Below are positions 5,916 through 12,745 of a stretch of DNA of 13,015 nt, in pieces; positions within the stretch are counted from its first letter, which is position 1, and every line of letters starts with the position of its first letter. A program made the position numbers and the translations under genes. The notes beneath the pieces were generated by a model. The model was not told the origin of the DNA. It saw only the letters and a program-made list of their open reading frames with translations, and made no database searches. The stretch is from Nitrospirota bacterium (GTDB lineage Bacteria > Nitrospirota > Nitrospiria > Nitrospirales > Nitrospiraceae): positions 1 through 13,015 of the forward strand of contig VBOM01000012.1 of NCBI GenBank assembly GCA_005877535.1, read 5' to 3'.

Positions 5916-6242
5916 TCAATTCCCACCGGAGGAACGAGGCGCTGCCTGCGCCAGTTGTTTCGCTAGATCTGCCAGCGGGGTTCGGAAATAGTCGATGAGA
6001 TCGGTAAACTCTTCCACCAGGTCGTTGGTAAAAGAGGGCCCCGGCTGCAGGGAGGCAAACTTCTGCCCTTCTTTCTGGCCCAGGGATTCGGTGATGAGCG
6101 CACTCGTCCTGACTTTCCATTTTGCCACTCGTTCGGCTCCGGCAACGGTATTGAGCGTCTCCATGGTCTCTTGGAAAATCTCGTCCAATTCCTTCAGCTG
6201 CTTCTGAAGCATGCTACAAGCCGCGCCCGATTGGTTGGTCAT
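5916..6242 (-). CDS. Hypothetical protein, 108 aa, between pdxA and rsmA
   Basis: I do not recognise this gene with confidence. The product begins MTNQSGAACSMLQKQLKELD and is predicted to be mostly helical and cytoplasmic, with no signal peptide or membrane segment. Residues about 36-58 (ERVAKWKVRTSALITESLG) resemble loosely a W-K-x-R-T helix seen in various helical domains of uncharacterised proteins; this is a weak visual likeness only. The start is ATG at 6240-6242, preceded by AGGAG with a 7-nt spacer. A longer reading extending 35 codons upstream is rejected because it runs through the T/G-rich hairpin repeat and gives an Asn/Gln-rich low-complexity peptide. It is co-directional with pdxA (114 bp upstream, across the hairpin) and rsmA (3 bp downstream), so it is probably co-transcribed with both. 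Confidence 0.75.
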   Translation of the reverse strand: MTNQSGAACSMLQKQLKELDEIFQETMETLNTVAGAERVAKWKVRTSALITESLGQKEGQKFASLQPGPSFTNDLVEEFTDLIDYFRTPLADLAKQLAQAAPRSSGGN

Positions 6243-6271
6243 CAATGTGCTCCTGTTACTCTGGTCTATTT

Positions 6272-6354
6272 GGTTTATCTGGTTTGCCTCGTTTATTTGG
6301 TTTGTTTCGTTGAAGTTTCCGTCAACCAAACAAACAAGACAAACCAAACAAACC
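6272..6354 (-). repeat. 31-bp hairpin repeat between pdxA and the 108-aa gene
   Basis: Arms 6272-6302 and 6324-6354 match in inverted orientation at 26 of 31 positions around a 21-nt loop. On the transcribed minus strand all five differences become G-U pairs, so the RNA stem would be complete. On the plus strand the same five would be A-C mismatches. The hairpin starts 2 nt after the pdxA stop codon and ends about 17 nt before the next ribosome binding site. Confidence 0.8.
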
Positions 6355-6356
6355 TT

Positions 6357-7403
6357 TTACCAACGTCTTTTGGTTAACCTGGCGGCCAGTATGATCGCCT
6401 CGACCAGACTGCCAGCGTCTGCGATACCCTTCCCTACGATATCAAACGCTGTCCCGTGATCGACCGAGGTGCGAATGATCGGCAACCCCACCGTCAGATT
6501 CACGCAGGTGCCGAAAGCGACAAGCTTTAGGGGAATTAACCCCTGATCGTGGTACAGGGCCACCACACCGTCATAATCACCCCTCGCCGCCTTGCCAAAC
6601 AGCGTATCGGCAGGCAAGGGATCGCTGGCACGAATACCCTGGGCCTGCGCTGCACGAGCCGCAGGGAGAATTACCCGTGTCTCTTCGTCCCCAAACAGTC
6701 CATGTTCTCCAGCATGAGGGTTCAATGCAGCGACACCGACTCTCGGTTTCTTGATCCCGAACAGGTCCCTCAACGCCAGATGCGCCAGTCTGATGGATTT
6801 TTCGATCTTGGCCTGGGTGAGGAGTGCCGACAAGTCCTTGATTGCGACGTGAGTGGTCACAAACATGATTCGCAGCGGTCCGCCGACGATCATCATGCCG
6901 GATTCCTGTACCTTGGTCAGGTCTGCCAGCAATTCCGTATGGCCGGGGAAATGACAGCCGGCCATGTTGATCGCTTCCTTATTGATCGGTGCTGTGACGA
7001 CGCCGTCGATACAACCAAGCTGTGCAAGCTCCACGGCTTTCTTGATGAAGAGCACGGACGCCGCTCCGGTTTCAGGTGCCGCGACTCCACGCGGGAACCG
7101 CCCAAGGGGATGATCGAGCGGATCCAGCACAGCGAGATGATTCCCCCGTGGAGGCACCGTTTCGTGACCCTCCACACGAATCACGTTCATCTTGAGTTTC
7201 AGGCTCTTGACCGCCTGCCGCATAACTGGAAACGAGCCGATGACCAGCGGACGGCAGAGTCGGCGGACCTTAGTTCCAGCTAAGGCCTTCGCTATCACCT
7301 CCGGACCGATCCCCGCCGGATCTCCCATGGTGATGCCTAATAGAGGACGGGGCTCGTGCTGAGGTTTGTTTCGTTTATTTGGTTTGTCTAGTTGAGACTT
7401 CAT
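6357..7403 (-). CDS. pdxA: 4-hydroxythreonine-4-phosphate dehydrogenase
   Basis: PdxA oxidises 4-phosphohydroxy-L-threonine with NAD(P)+; the product decarboxylates to 3-amino-1-hydroxyacetone 1-phosphate, which PdxJ uses for pyridoxine 5'-phosphate. The 348-aa product carries GDPAGIGPE (27-35), GHTELLA (154-160) with metal-ligand H155, NPHAGE with H230 and YHDQGLIPLK with H285, the three conserved metal-site histidines. The start is ATG at 7401-7403, with GGAG 9 nt upstream; a TTG eight codons further up is possible. The first 20 or so residues (KSQLDKPNKRNKPQHEP) are an Asn/Lys/Pro-rich extension before the conserved RPLLGITMGDP and are encoded by the left arm of the flanking repeat. It lies 69 bp after the cation exchanger and upstream of the 108-aa gene and rsmA. 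Confidence 0.96.
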   Translation of the reverse strand: MKSQLDKPNKRNKPQHEPRPLLGITMGDPAGIGPEVIAKALAGTKVRRLCRPLVIGSFPVMRQAVKSLKLKMNVIRVEGHETVPPRGNHLAVLDPLDHPLGRFPRGVAAPETGAASVLFIKKAVELAQLGCIDGVVTAPINKEAINMAGCHFPGHTELLADLTKVQESGMMIVGGPLRIMFVTTHVAIKDLSALLTQAKIEKSIRLAHLALRDLFGIKKPRVGVAALNPHAGEHGLFGDEETRVILPAARAAQAQGIRASDPLPADTLFGKAARGDYDGVVALYHDQGLIPLKLVAFGTCVNLTVGLPIIRTSVDHGTAFDIVGKGIADAGSLVEAIILAARLTKRRW

Positions 7404-7461
7404 TGATTCGTTCTCCGTTGAAACCAAACCAACGAAACAAACCAGAAAAACCAGACAAACC
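7363..7461 (-). repeat. T/G-rich inverted repeat spanning the pdxA start
   Basis: Arms 7363-7394 and 7430-7461 match in inverted orientation at 26 of 32 positions. The 35-nt loop holds the pdxA ribosome binding site (GGAG) and ATG. The left arm is inside the pdxA coding sequence. It is related to 6272-6354: CGTTTATTTGGTTTGT is shared exactly (6290-6305 and 7372-7387). Confidence 0.75.
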
Positions 7462-7472
7462 TTCTCAACTGG

Positions 7473-8477
7473 TCACCAACCATACAAGTACACCACATAC
7501 CCTATATAAAGGAGAGCACTCCCGCTCAGCAACCAGGGCCGCCAGAGACCGCCCCATACAGTCTGCACCAGTAAGAAGGTGGACGCTGCCACAGCGAGCA
7601 CCATGGTGATCAATGCCGTAGATGCCAGCGCCCAGTCCGTGCCCAAGAGCCCGATCGAGACCGGAATTGTACCCTGAAAGACCATCGCGCCTGTGACATT
7701 CCCTACCGCCAAACGGTCTTTCTTTCGGTAGAGCCAAAGAAAACTGTTTGACATCTCGGGCAACTCGGTCGCCAGGGGTGCGACGAGAAGGGCCAGAATT
7801 AATGGAGAAATCGATAAGATTCCCGCAATCGTTTCTGCGGCGAGCACGAAGAGATGCGCTCCGAGCGCGAGCCCAGCCAGGCCAAGGACTCCTTGAAGAC
7901 CGATAAGTCCAAACGACGGGATGGCCGCCTTTCTGGCAAAGAGCAGCGGCTCAAGCCCACCCTCGCCCCCGTCTTCATCTGTCTCACTGAACTTCAGCTT
8001 GACGTAATAGAGATAGAGGCACATCAACCCGACGGCGGCTATGACGTGCACCGGTCGAGACGGAACGAAAGCACAGGCCAGCGCGACGCTGTAGGCCGCC
8101 ACGAAGAAGGAGAGATCGCCCTTCACATCTTGATAGTTTAATCGGAAGGCGGCGGTTCGTTTCCCCAGTCTGGCGTACACCACGAGCAAGATGGCGAGGA
8201 TGGGGATCACCAGGGTGCTCAGCATGAAAGGAGCGCCGAGGATCGCGCCCAACCCCACCTCCGCTTCGGCAGGGCCGGTCCCGAAGAAAATGGCGATGAT
8301 GGGGATCGACGTTTCAGGAAGCGTGGTACCAATAGCTGCCAGCACACCGCCGACCGCGCCTTCGGACAGATTGAATCGCTTGCCCAACCACTCGATGGCG
8401 TTCGTAAATAGAGTGCAAGCGCCCAACGTCACCGCGACGGACACGAGGAAAAGGAGGGTATAGAGTAGGACCGTCAT
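7473..8477 (-). CDS. CaCA-family cation exchanger (sodium/calcium exchanger-like)
   Basis: This inner-membrane protein has 334 residues and about ten hydrophobic segments, in two halves joined by an acidic loop (about 163-176, ETDEDGGEGG). Each half has a Na_Ca_ex alpha-repeat: GGVLAAIGTTLPE (43-55) followed by GLGAILGAPFM (75-85), and LLVAPLATELPE (230-241) followed by AVGNVTGAMVFQG (257-269). E55 and E241 correspond to the ion-coordinating glutamates of the family. Substrate cannot be told from sequence: Ca2+, Na+ or another divalent cation are possible. The start is ATG at 8475-8477, overlapping the larC stop codon as ATGA; a 35-codon upstream extension lies inside larC and lacks family similarity. 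The overlap implies translational coupling with larC. It is followed by the hairpin repeat and pdxA. Confidence 0.9.
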   Translation of the reverse strand: MTVLLYTLLFLVSVAVTLGACTLFTNAIEWLGKRFNLSEGAVGGVLAAIGTTLPETSIPIIAIFFGTGPAEAEVGLGAILGAPFMLSTLVIPILAILLVVYARLGKRTAAFRLNYQDVKGDLSFFVAAYSVALACAFVPSRPVHVIAAVGLMCLYLYYVKLKFSETDEDGGEGGLEPLLFARKAAIPSFGLIGLQGVLGLAGLALGAHLFVLAAETIAGILSISPLILALLVAPLATELPEMSNSFLWLYRKKDRLAVGNVTGAMVFQGTIPVSIGLLGTDWALASTALITMVLAVAASTFLLVQTVWGGLWRPWLLSGSALLYIGYVVYLYGW

Positions 8478-9679
8478 ACCCGGCCCGTCGGCCGAGCCAC
8501 CCGCTGTTTGGCATAGGTAAGGGACGCGTCTTCGAGCACTTCCTTCAGGGGACGGCCCGTTCGTTCGGCTATCCGCTTGCAATCGAGATATTCCGGAGCC
8601 GCCTTGGCCGTCGTTTCGTTCACATCGGCGATCTTCATCCGGACGACTCCCCCACGCACCTTCACCGAGATAAACCGCCGAGGAAGAATCTGTCGCATCA
8701 CCTCACGAATCCGGACTCCCAATGCAGTCGTTTCCTTAAACAAGACGTCAAGAATCTGATCCAGCTGCGCCGGAGCCGCAAGACAGGTCAGAACGATGCC
8801 GGGTCTTCCACGTTTCATGATGACCGGTGCGAGCGTCACATCGAGCGCCCCGCGCGAGAATAACTGTTCCAGCACATACTCATATGTTTGCGGGTTCACA
8901 TCGTCGAGGTTGGTTTCAACCTGCAACACGGTATCCCGTTCGCGCGTTCCTCGGGATGACGGTCGCGCGAGAAACACACGCAAAGCATTCGGCCAGCCGT
9001 CGGGATCAGCATCGCCCGCTCCATAGCCGATGGCCGTCGGTGCCACCACCGGCATGGGACCGAACTCCGATGTCAGCGTGCGCAACAGCGCCATGCCGGT
9101 CGGCGTGGTGAGCTCACGAGGAGGGCCTGCACTGTAAATCGGAATCCCTTTCGCCAGAATGGCGACCGCCGGGCCAGGCACCGGCAGGATCCCGTGAGCC
9201 GATTGCAGCGTCCCTGTTCCAACATTGACGGGAGAGGCCGTCACGCGCGTCACGCCCAACAGATCGCAGCCGATCAGCCCACCGACGATATCGACAAATG
9301 AATCCAGAACCCCCACTTCATGGAAATGGACGTGATCCTTGGCTACGCGATGGGCCTGCCCTTCCGCTTCGGCCAATCGATCGAACACTGATCGGCTTTG
9401 CTGCTTAATTTTGTCGGGAATTCGACTCGCGGAGAGGATGGCGTGGATACGATGAAGCGAGAGTGGCTTGCCCAATCCTGAGGTGATCACGACGTCCACT
9501 TTCGTGGCGTGGATCGCCCCTCGATGCACCCGCCGTTTCCGTAGCGTGAACCCTGAAAGCCGGAGTCGCTTCAACCCGCTCATCAACTCGGGAAACGGGA
9601 CTCCCACATCCACGAGCGCGCCGAGGATCATGTCGCCGCTGATGCCGGAATAACAATCAAAATGTAGATGCGCGCCCAC
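8474..9679 (-). CDS. larC: Nickel-pincer cofactor nickel insertase LarC
   Basis: LarC inserts nickel into the pyridinium-3,5-bisthiocarboxylic acid mononucleotide precursor in a CTP-dependent step, giving the cofactor of lactate racemase and related enzymes. The 401-aa product shows the family motifs DCYSGISGDMILGALVD (8-24), VHFHEVG (117-123), AHGILPVPGPA (161-171), ELTTPTGMALL (189-199), ETNLDDVNPQTYEYV (255-269), MKRGRPG (288-294) and a C-terminal PEYLDCKRIAERTGRPLKEV (362-381). It is a single continuous frame, unlike the larC1/larC2 frameshifted gene of Lactiplantibacillus plantarum. The start is GTG at 9677-9679, with an AAGGA-type site 5-6 nt upstream, next to the conserved HFDCYSG start. 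It heads the larC-to-rsmA run and overlaps the exchanger gene by 4 bp. larE is not in the window. Confidence 0.95.
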   Translation of the reverse strand: MGAHLHFDCYSGISGDMILGALVDVGVPFPELMSGLKRLRLSGFTLRKRRVHRGAIHATKVDVVITSGLGKPLSLHRIHAILSASRIPDKIKQQSRSVFDRLAEAEGQAHRVAKDHVHFHEVGVLDSFVDIVGGLIGCDLLGVTRVTASPVNVGTGTLQSAHGILPVPGPAVAILAKGIPIYSAGPPRELTTPTGMALLRTLTSEFGPMPVVAPTAIGYGAGDADPDGWPNALRVFLARPSSRGTRERDTVLQVETNLDDVNPQTYEYVLEQLFSRGALDVTLAPVIMKRGRPGIVLTCLAAPAQLDQILDVLFKETTALGVRIREVMRQILPRRFISVKVRGGVVRMKIADVNETTAKAAPEYLDCKRIAERTGRPLKEVLEDASLTYAKQRVARPTGRV

Positions 9680-9713
9680 GTGCTTCCTTTCCCTGCCCGT
9701 TCAGACCGCGCCC

Positions 9714-9742
9714 ATCTTACCCAAGCCACACGCTAACGGCAA
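9714..9742 (-). promoter_or_regulatory. Candidate sigma-70 promoter for larC
   Basis: On the minus strand, TTGCCG (9737-9742) and TAAGAT (9714-9719) are 17 nt apart. A start near 9707 would give a leader of about 28 nt containing the larC ribosome binding site. Each box matches the consensus at 4 of 6 positions. Confidence 0.35.
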
Positions 9743-9858
9743 TCGGCTCAGAAGCGAATGGTTCGCGACAAGCGCGAAGAGCGTGACGCGTGAGCCCTGC
9801 TCCATTCCAGTCGCGCTTTTCACGCCAGTCCCGCCCGTCTCGCCAGCTCGAAACATTG

Positions 9859-9876
9859 ACAGCCTACCGAGGCTGT
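9859..9876. terminator. Perfect 7-bp hairpin, possible weak terminator
   Basis: ACAGCCT (9859-9865) and AGGCTGT (9870-9876) flank the 4-nt loop ACCG. Read on the minus strand it is followed by CAATGTTTCG, which is only weakly T-rich. It could limit read-through from larB into larC, or simply be a repeat hairpin. Confidence 0.3.
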
Positions 9877-9887
9877 GTTATCCCCCA

Positions 9888-10082
9888 CTAGCCCTCATTG
9901 TTCATGACGGGTCGTCGCGGAATCGCTGAGCCGCGTCGCAAGACCGGCGCGCGGAGTCGTGAGGACCCGATGCGTACTCGTGCACTACGATGAGGGTCCG
10001 AGGGACGAGCCCGCCGGGCGAAGGCTTGTCGTAGCAACGGATCGGCGATTGCAGCAGAAGCGCTCATGAATAATGCGGCTGG
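9888..10082. repeat. Stretch bounded by inverted copies of the TTCATGAATAATGCGGGCT motif
   Basis: The left end 9888-9909 resembles the reverse complement of 4602-4623 (about 3 mismatches in 22). The right end 10061-10082 contains TCATGAATAATGCGGCT in the opposite orientation. The ends therefore form an inverted repeat about 195 bp apart. The interior is GC-rich without an ORF. Confidence 0.5.
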
Positions 10083-10106
10083 ACTCGCCCACCAACTGGG
10101 CGCCTA

Positions 10107-10289
10107 GGAGCCTGTCCGACATTGCCTTCGTGACCAGGCGAAGGAGATGCGACCAGATGCGAGACCGCAGGCAGAGAAAAATATGAGGTCTATTCGCTGG
10201 AATACATCGAGGTTTGTTTCGGGCCGAGAGCGAAGCAGATGGTTGCGGATCGTTCGCCGCAGTAGAAATGTCAATGTTGGATAGGCCCC
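10107..10289. mobile_element. Candidate MITE, 183 bp, flanked by TA
   Basis: Left end GGAGCCTGTCCGACATTG (10107-10124) and the reverse complement of the right end, GGGGCCTATCCAACATTG (10272-10289), match at 15 of 18 positions. Both ends are flanked directly by TA (10105-10106 and 10290-10291), as expected for a TA target duplication. The interior has no transposase and carries a perfect 6-bp hairpin, CCTTCG/CGAAGG (10125-10144). A 64-codon minus-strand ORF across it is not credible as a gene. The parent transposon family cannot be named from this sequence alone. Confidence 0.6.
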
Positions 10290-10322
10290 TAATAACAATA
10301 GTCTGGTAACGCTCGTAGCCCT

Positions 10323-10874
10323 ATGACTATCTGCCGATCCTTGGTCACGCCCTGCTCAGAGTTATTCGGATCGTGGAGTGGTGGGGTCTTCTGGGTGCTG
10401 CTCTGCGCCGCGCTGTTGCTCTGGACCCCGCTTGCTGCTTCGGCGAAATCGAAACACCATCGAGCCCCACTCCCCGAACCGGAGCTCAAGATTCTCGACC
10501 TGAACGTCTCCCCCAATCCCTATATAATTTCGTCCGGCTCGCTGCAGTTTTCTTCCTTAGTCCAGCTGCCCAAGGAGCTGAACGGCGCAACCCTCCTGGA
10601 AATCTCTTCATTAATAACGTCGCCGTCGAGGAATTCGTTCCGTTTTCTGACCACACGTAAACCACTGGGGCCGCACGCCGCCTCGACCGACGGCGCCGCC
10701 CCTCCACAGATCTCTGTCCTCCTGACGTGGGATGGGTTGGACCAGACGAAAATTCCGTCGGGAGCAGGGCTCTATCAATTCGAAGTGCGAGCTAAGTTGC
10801 TGGCGAACGGTGAGAAAGGTCCCAGGACCCAGATGGTTGCTTGGCCGAAACGCGGAACGGTGGAAGTGAAATAG
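10323..10874 (+). CDS. Predicted secreted protein with FlgD/Ig-like C-terminus
   Basis: The family is not firmly recognised. The 183-aa product has a long N-region, a hydrophobic stretch (about 22-38) and a likely signal-peptidase site after A41 (AASA then KSKHH), so it is probably exported to the periplasm or beyond. Residues about 55-90 (LKILDLNVSPNPYIISSG) and the tail TWDGLDQTKIPSGAGLYQFE (135-154) have the 'WDG...G.Y.F' pattern of FlgD-like or CHU_C-type Ig beta-sandwich domains; this is a pattern resemblance, not a domain search. It is the only plus-strand gene, starting 33 bp after the MITE-like element and converging on larB with a 67-bp gap. No good ribosome binding site precedes the ATG, so a start a few codons downstream (TTG at codon 7) is possible. 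Codon use looks like that of its neighbours. Confidence 0.75.
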   Translation: MTICRSLVTPCSELFGSWSGGVFWVLLCAALLLWTPLAASAKSKHHRAPLPEPELKILDLNVSPNPYIISSGSLQFSSLVQLPKELNGATLLEISSLITSPSRNSFRFLTTRKPLGPHAASTDGAAPPQISVLLTWDGLDQTKIPSGAGLYQFEVRAKLLANGEKGPRTQMVAWPKRGTVEVK

Positions 10875-10941
10875 AACTCGGCGGGACGTGCGAGAAAGGC
10901 ACGACTGGCGGGAGAAGCAAGATCTTTACTCGTTCAGCATC

Positions 10942-11730
10942 TCACCTTTCGCGCTTGTCACGCATTTCCCGCTCGTCGCGCCCCTCCCCTAATACGTTAA
11001 TCCGGTGCGCAAGACAGCCGGCCCCGAACCCGTTATCGATGTTCATCACGCCGACCCCCGCCGCGCAGGAATTCAGCATCGTCAACAACGCAGCGAGTCC
11101 ACCGAAACTCGCGCCGTAGCCTCGGCTCGTCGGCACTGCCACGACTGGACAGGGAACCAACCCACCAACCACGCTTGGTAAGACTCCGTCCATCCCTGCT
11201 ACCGTCACGACCACACGGGCTTGCATAAGTCGACTCTGACGCTCCAGTAACCGATGAATGCCGGCCACGCCCACGTCATAGAGCGTCTCAACCCGACTCC
11301 CCATCACCTCCGCTGTCACTCTCGCTTCTTCTGCGACAGGAATATCCGAGGTGCCGGCTGTAATTACCAAGACATGTCCCCGAAGCCGCAGCTTGGGGTC
11401 ACGGATCGACACGATGCGCGCCTCGTCATGATAGACCGCTCGATGATCAAGCCGTTTAATGAGCGTGGCCACCTGGCGAGTCGCGCGCGTCGCCAACAAC
11501 GGGCGATGATGTTTCAACAAGGCCTTCGCAATGGCGCGAATCTGGGCCGACGTCTTCCCCTCGCAGAAAATGACCTCGGGAAACCCCTGCCTTAACGACC
11601 GGTGGTGATCGATCGAGGCAAACCCGAGATCTTCATTGGGCAACGTACGGAGCTGCCCGATCGCCTTCGCCACAGACAGGGTGCCCGTTCGCACCTCGGT
11701 CAGCAGTCGTTCAAGCGACTCAGGATTCAT
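10942..11730 (-). CDS. larB: Nickel-pincer cofactor biosynthesis protein LarB
   Basis: LarB carboxylates the pyridinium ring of nicotinic acid adenine dinucleotide at C5 and releases AMP, the first step of nickel-pincer nucleotide synthesis; LarE and LarC follow. The 262-aa product has the AIR-carboxylase-like C-terminal domain: VLVITAGTSDIPVAEEA (120-136), VAGMDGVLPSVVGGLV (177-192), VAVPTSRGYGASFGGLAALL (197-216), and LNSCAAGVGVMNIDNGFGAG (219-238) with C222 at the position of the reported catalytic cysteine. The last 17 or so residues (VLGEGRDEREMRDKRER) are a charged tail that lies in GC-rich repeat-like sequence. The ATG at 11728-11730 is inside the end of gpsA (11-bp overlap), so the two are likely translated from one mRNA. 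No larE or larA is adjacent, and larC is 1.26 kb downstream beyond an opposite-strand gene. Confidence 0.95.
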   Translation of the reverse strand: MNPESLERLLTEVRTGTLSVAKAIGQLRTLPNEDLGFASIDHHRSLRQGFPEVIFCEGKTSAQIRAIAKALLKHHRPLLATRATRQVATLIKRLDHRAVYHDEARIVSIRDPKLRLRGHVLVITAGTSDIPVAEEARVTAEVMGSRVETLYDVGVAGIHRLLERQSRLMQARVVVTVAGMDGVLPSVVGGLVPCPVVAVPTSRGYGASFGGLAALLTMLNSCAAGVGVMNIDNGFGAGCLAHRINVLGEGRDEREMRDKRER

Positions 11731-12745
11731 GGCTGCCCTTCTCCGGCTTTGCGTCGCGCTCCATCAAATCGGTCACCGCCTTGCGGCACGACTTGCCTTC
11801 AAACAACACCGCGCTGATCTCTTGCACGATCGGCATATCGACACGATGACGTCGCGCTAATCCTAACGCCGCCTTCGCCGTCCGCACACCTTCGGCCACG
11901 GCCTGCATGCTTCCGAGGACCGTCTCCAGCCGCTCGCCCTTCCCCAGTCTCACGCCGACTGTGTGATTGCGACTCAAGGCTCCGGTGCAGGTCAGCACCA
12001 AGTCGCCGACGCCGGAGAGCCCGTAGAACGTTCGTGGGTCCGCGCCCATCGCGACGCCCAACCGCACCATTTCCGCTAATCCTCTCGTAATCAACGCCGC
12101 CCGCGCATTATGACCGAGATCCAATCCATCCACCACGCCGGCTGCGAGCGCCATCACGTTCTTGAGCGCGCCGCCGAGCTGGACACCTAATACATCGCTG
12201 TCGGCGTACACCCGAAAAGCCGGTGCCATCAACAGGGCCTGGAATGTCTTGACCAGTCCCTCGTTGCTCCCAGCTAAACAGAGCGCCGTCGGTTTCCCTG
12301 CGCTGACTTCTGTCGCGAAGCTCGGACCTGACAACACCATAAGGTCCCGTTTCATGGCAGGAGGAAGCACGTCGGTCATGACCTGAGTCATTAAACTCAA
12401 CGTGTCTTCTTCAACCCCTTTCGTCGCGCTGATGAACGGGATCGGTGTGGAGAGGGACCGGACCAGCTCGCGTAACACAGGACGTGCGACGTGGGACGGC
12501 ACCACGAACAGCAATCCCTCGCACTGCTCGGTGAGATCCGCCAACGATCCGGTGGCGATGAGCGATGGGGGGAGCGCCACGCCGGGCAGAAAGACCGGAT
12601 TCTCGTGTTTCCTATTGATCGCATCCACGACCTCTCGTTCATAGGCCCAGAGCCGAGTTTCAAGACCCTTCTCCGCCAGATGTTTCGCCAGGGCGGTGCC
12701 CCAGGCACCGGCCCCGATGACTCCTATGCGATGGATGGATGACAT
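11720..12745 (-). CDS. gpsA: NAD(P)H-dependent glycerol-3-phosphate dehydrogenase
   Basis: GpsA reduces dihydroxyacetone phosphate to sn-glycerol 3-phosphate, the backbone precursor of phospholipids, in the cytoplasm. The 341-aa product has family length and motifs: the Rossmann loop GAGAWGTALA (11-20), VPSH (82-85), SATKG (106-110), SGPSFA (139-144), GGALKNVMALAAGVVDGLDL (191-210) with the catalytic lysine K195, NARAALITRGL (213-223) and GLSGVGDLVLTCTGALSRN (242-260). The ATG at 12743-12745 is placed directly before the conserved RIGVIGAGAWG. A Shine-Dalgarno sequence is not obvious. It is the first gene of a two-gene unit with larB and lies about 50 nt behind a near-consensus promoter. Confidence 0.97.
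   Translation of the reverse strand: MSSIHRIGVIGAGAWGTALAKHLAEKGLETRLWAYEREVVDAINRKHENPVFLPGVALPPSLIATGSLADLTEQCEGLLFVVPSHVARPVLRELVRSLSTPIPFISATKGVEEDTLSLMTQVMTDVLPPAMKRDLMVLSGPSFATEVSAGKPTALCLAGSNEGLVKTFQALLMAPAFRVYADSDVLGVQLGGALKNVMALAAGVVDGLDLGHNARAALITRGLAEMVRLGVAMGADPRTFYGLSGVGDLVLTCTGALSRNHTVGVRLGKGERLETVLGSMQAVAEGVRTAKAALGLARRHRVDMPIVQEISAVLFEGKSCRKAVTDLMERDAKPEKGSHES

Larger units (their letters stand above)
9680..10322. other. Gene-free spacer between larC and the plus-strand gene
   Basis: This 643-bp spacer lies between divergently read larC (minus) and the secreted-protein gene (plus). No credible ORF is present. From left to right it holds a larC promoter candidate, a GC-rich degenerate tract with CGTGACGCGTGA (about 9763-9850), a perfect 7-bp hairpin (9859-9876), an inverted-repeat-bounded stretch (9888-10082) and a candidate MITE (10107-10289). 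Confidence 0.65.

Noticed and set aside
6243-6347. 35-codon N-terminal extension of the 108-aa gene
   Set aside because: It is encoded by the hairpin repeat and gives an Asn/Gln-rich peptide; the ATG at 6240-6242 has a proper AGGAG site.
8478-8582. 35-codon N-terminal extension of the cation exchanger
   Set aside because: It lies within larC in another frame, is not hydrophobic and is unlike the family; the ATGA overlap start is better.
10104-10298. 64-codon minus-strand ORF across the candidate MITE
   Set aside because: It coincides almost exactly with the element and has no recognisable protein features.
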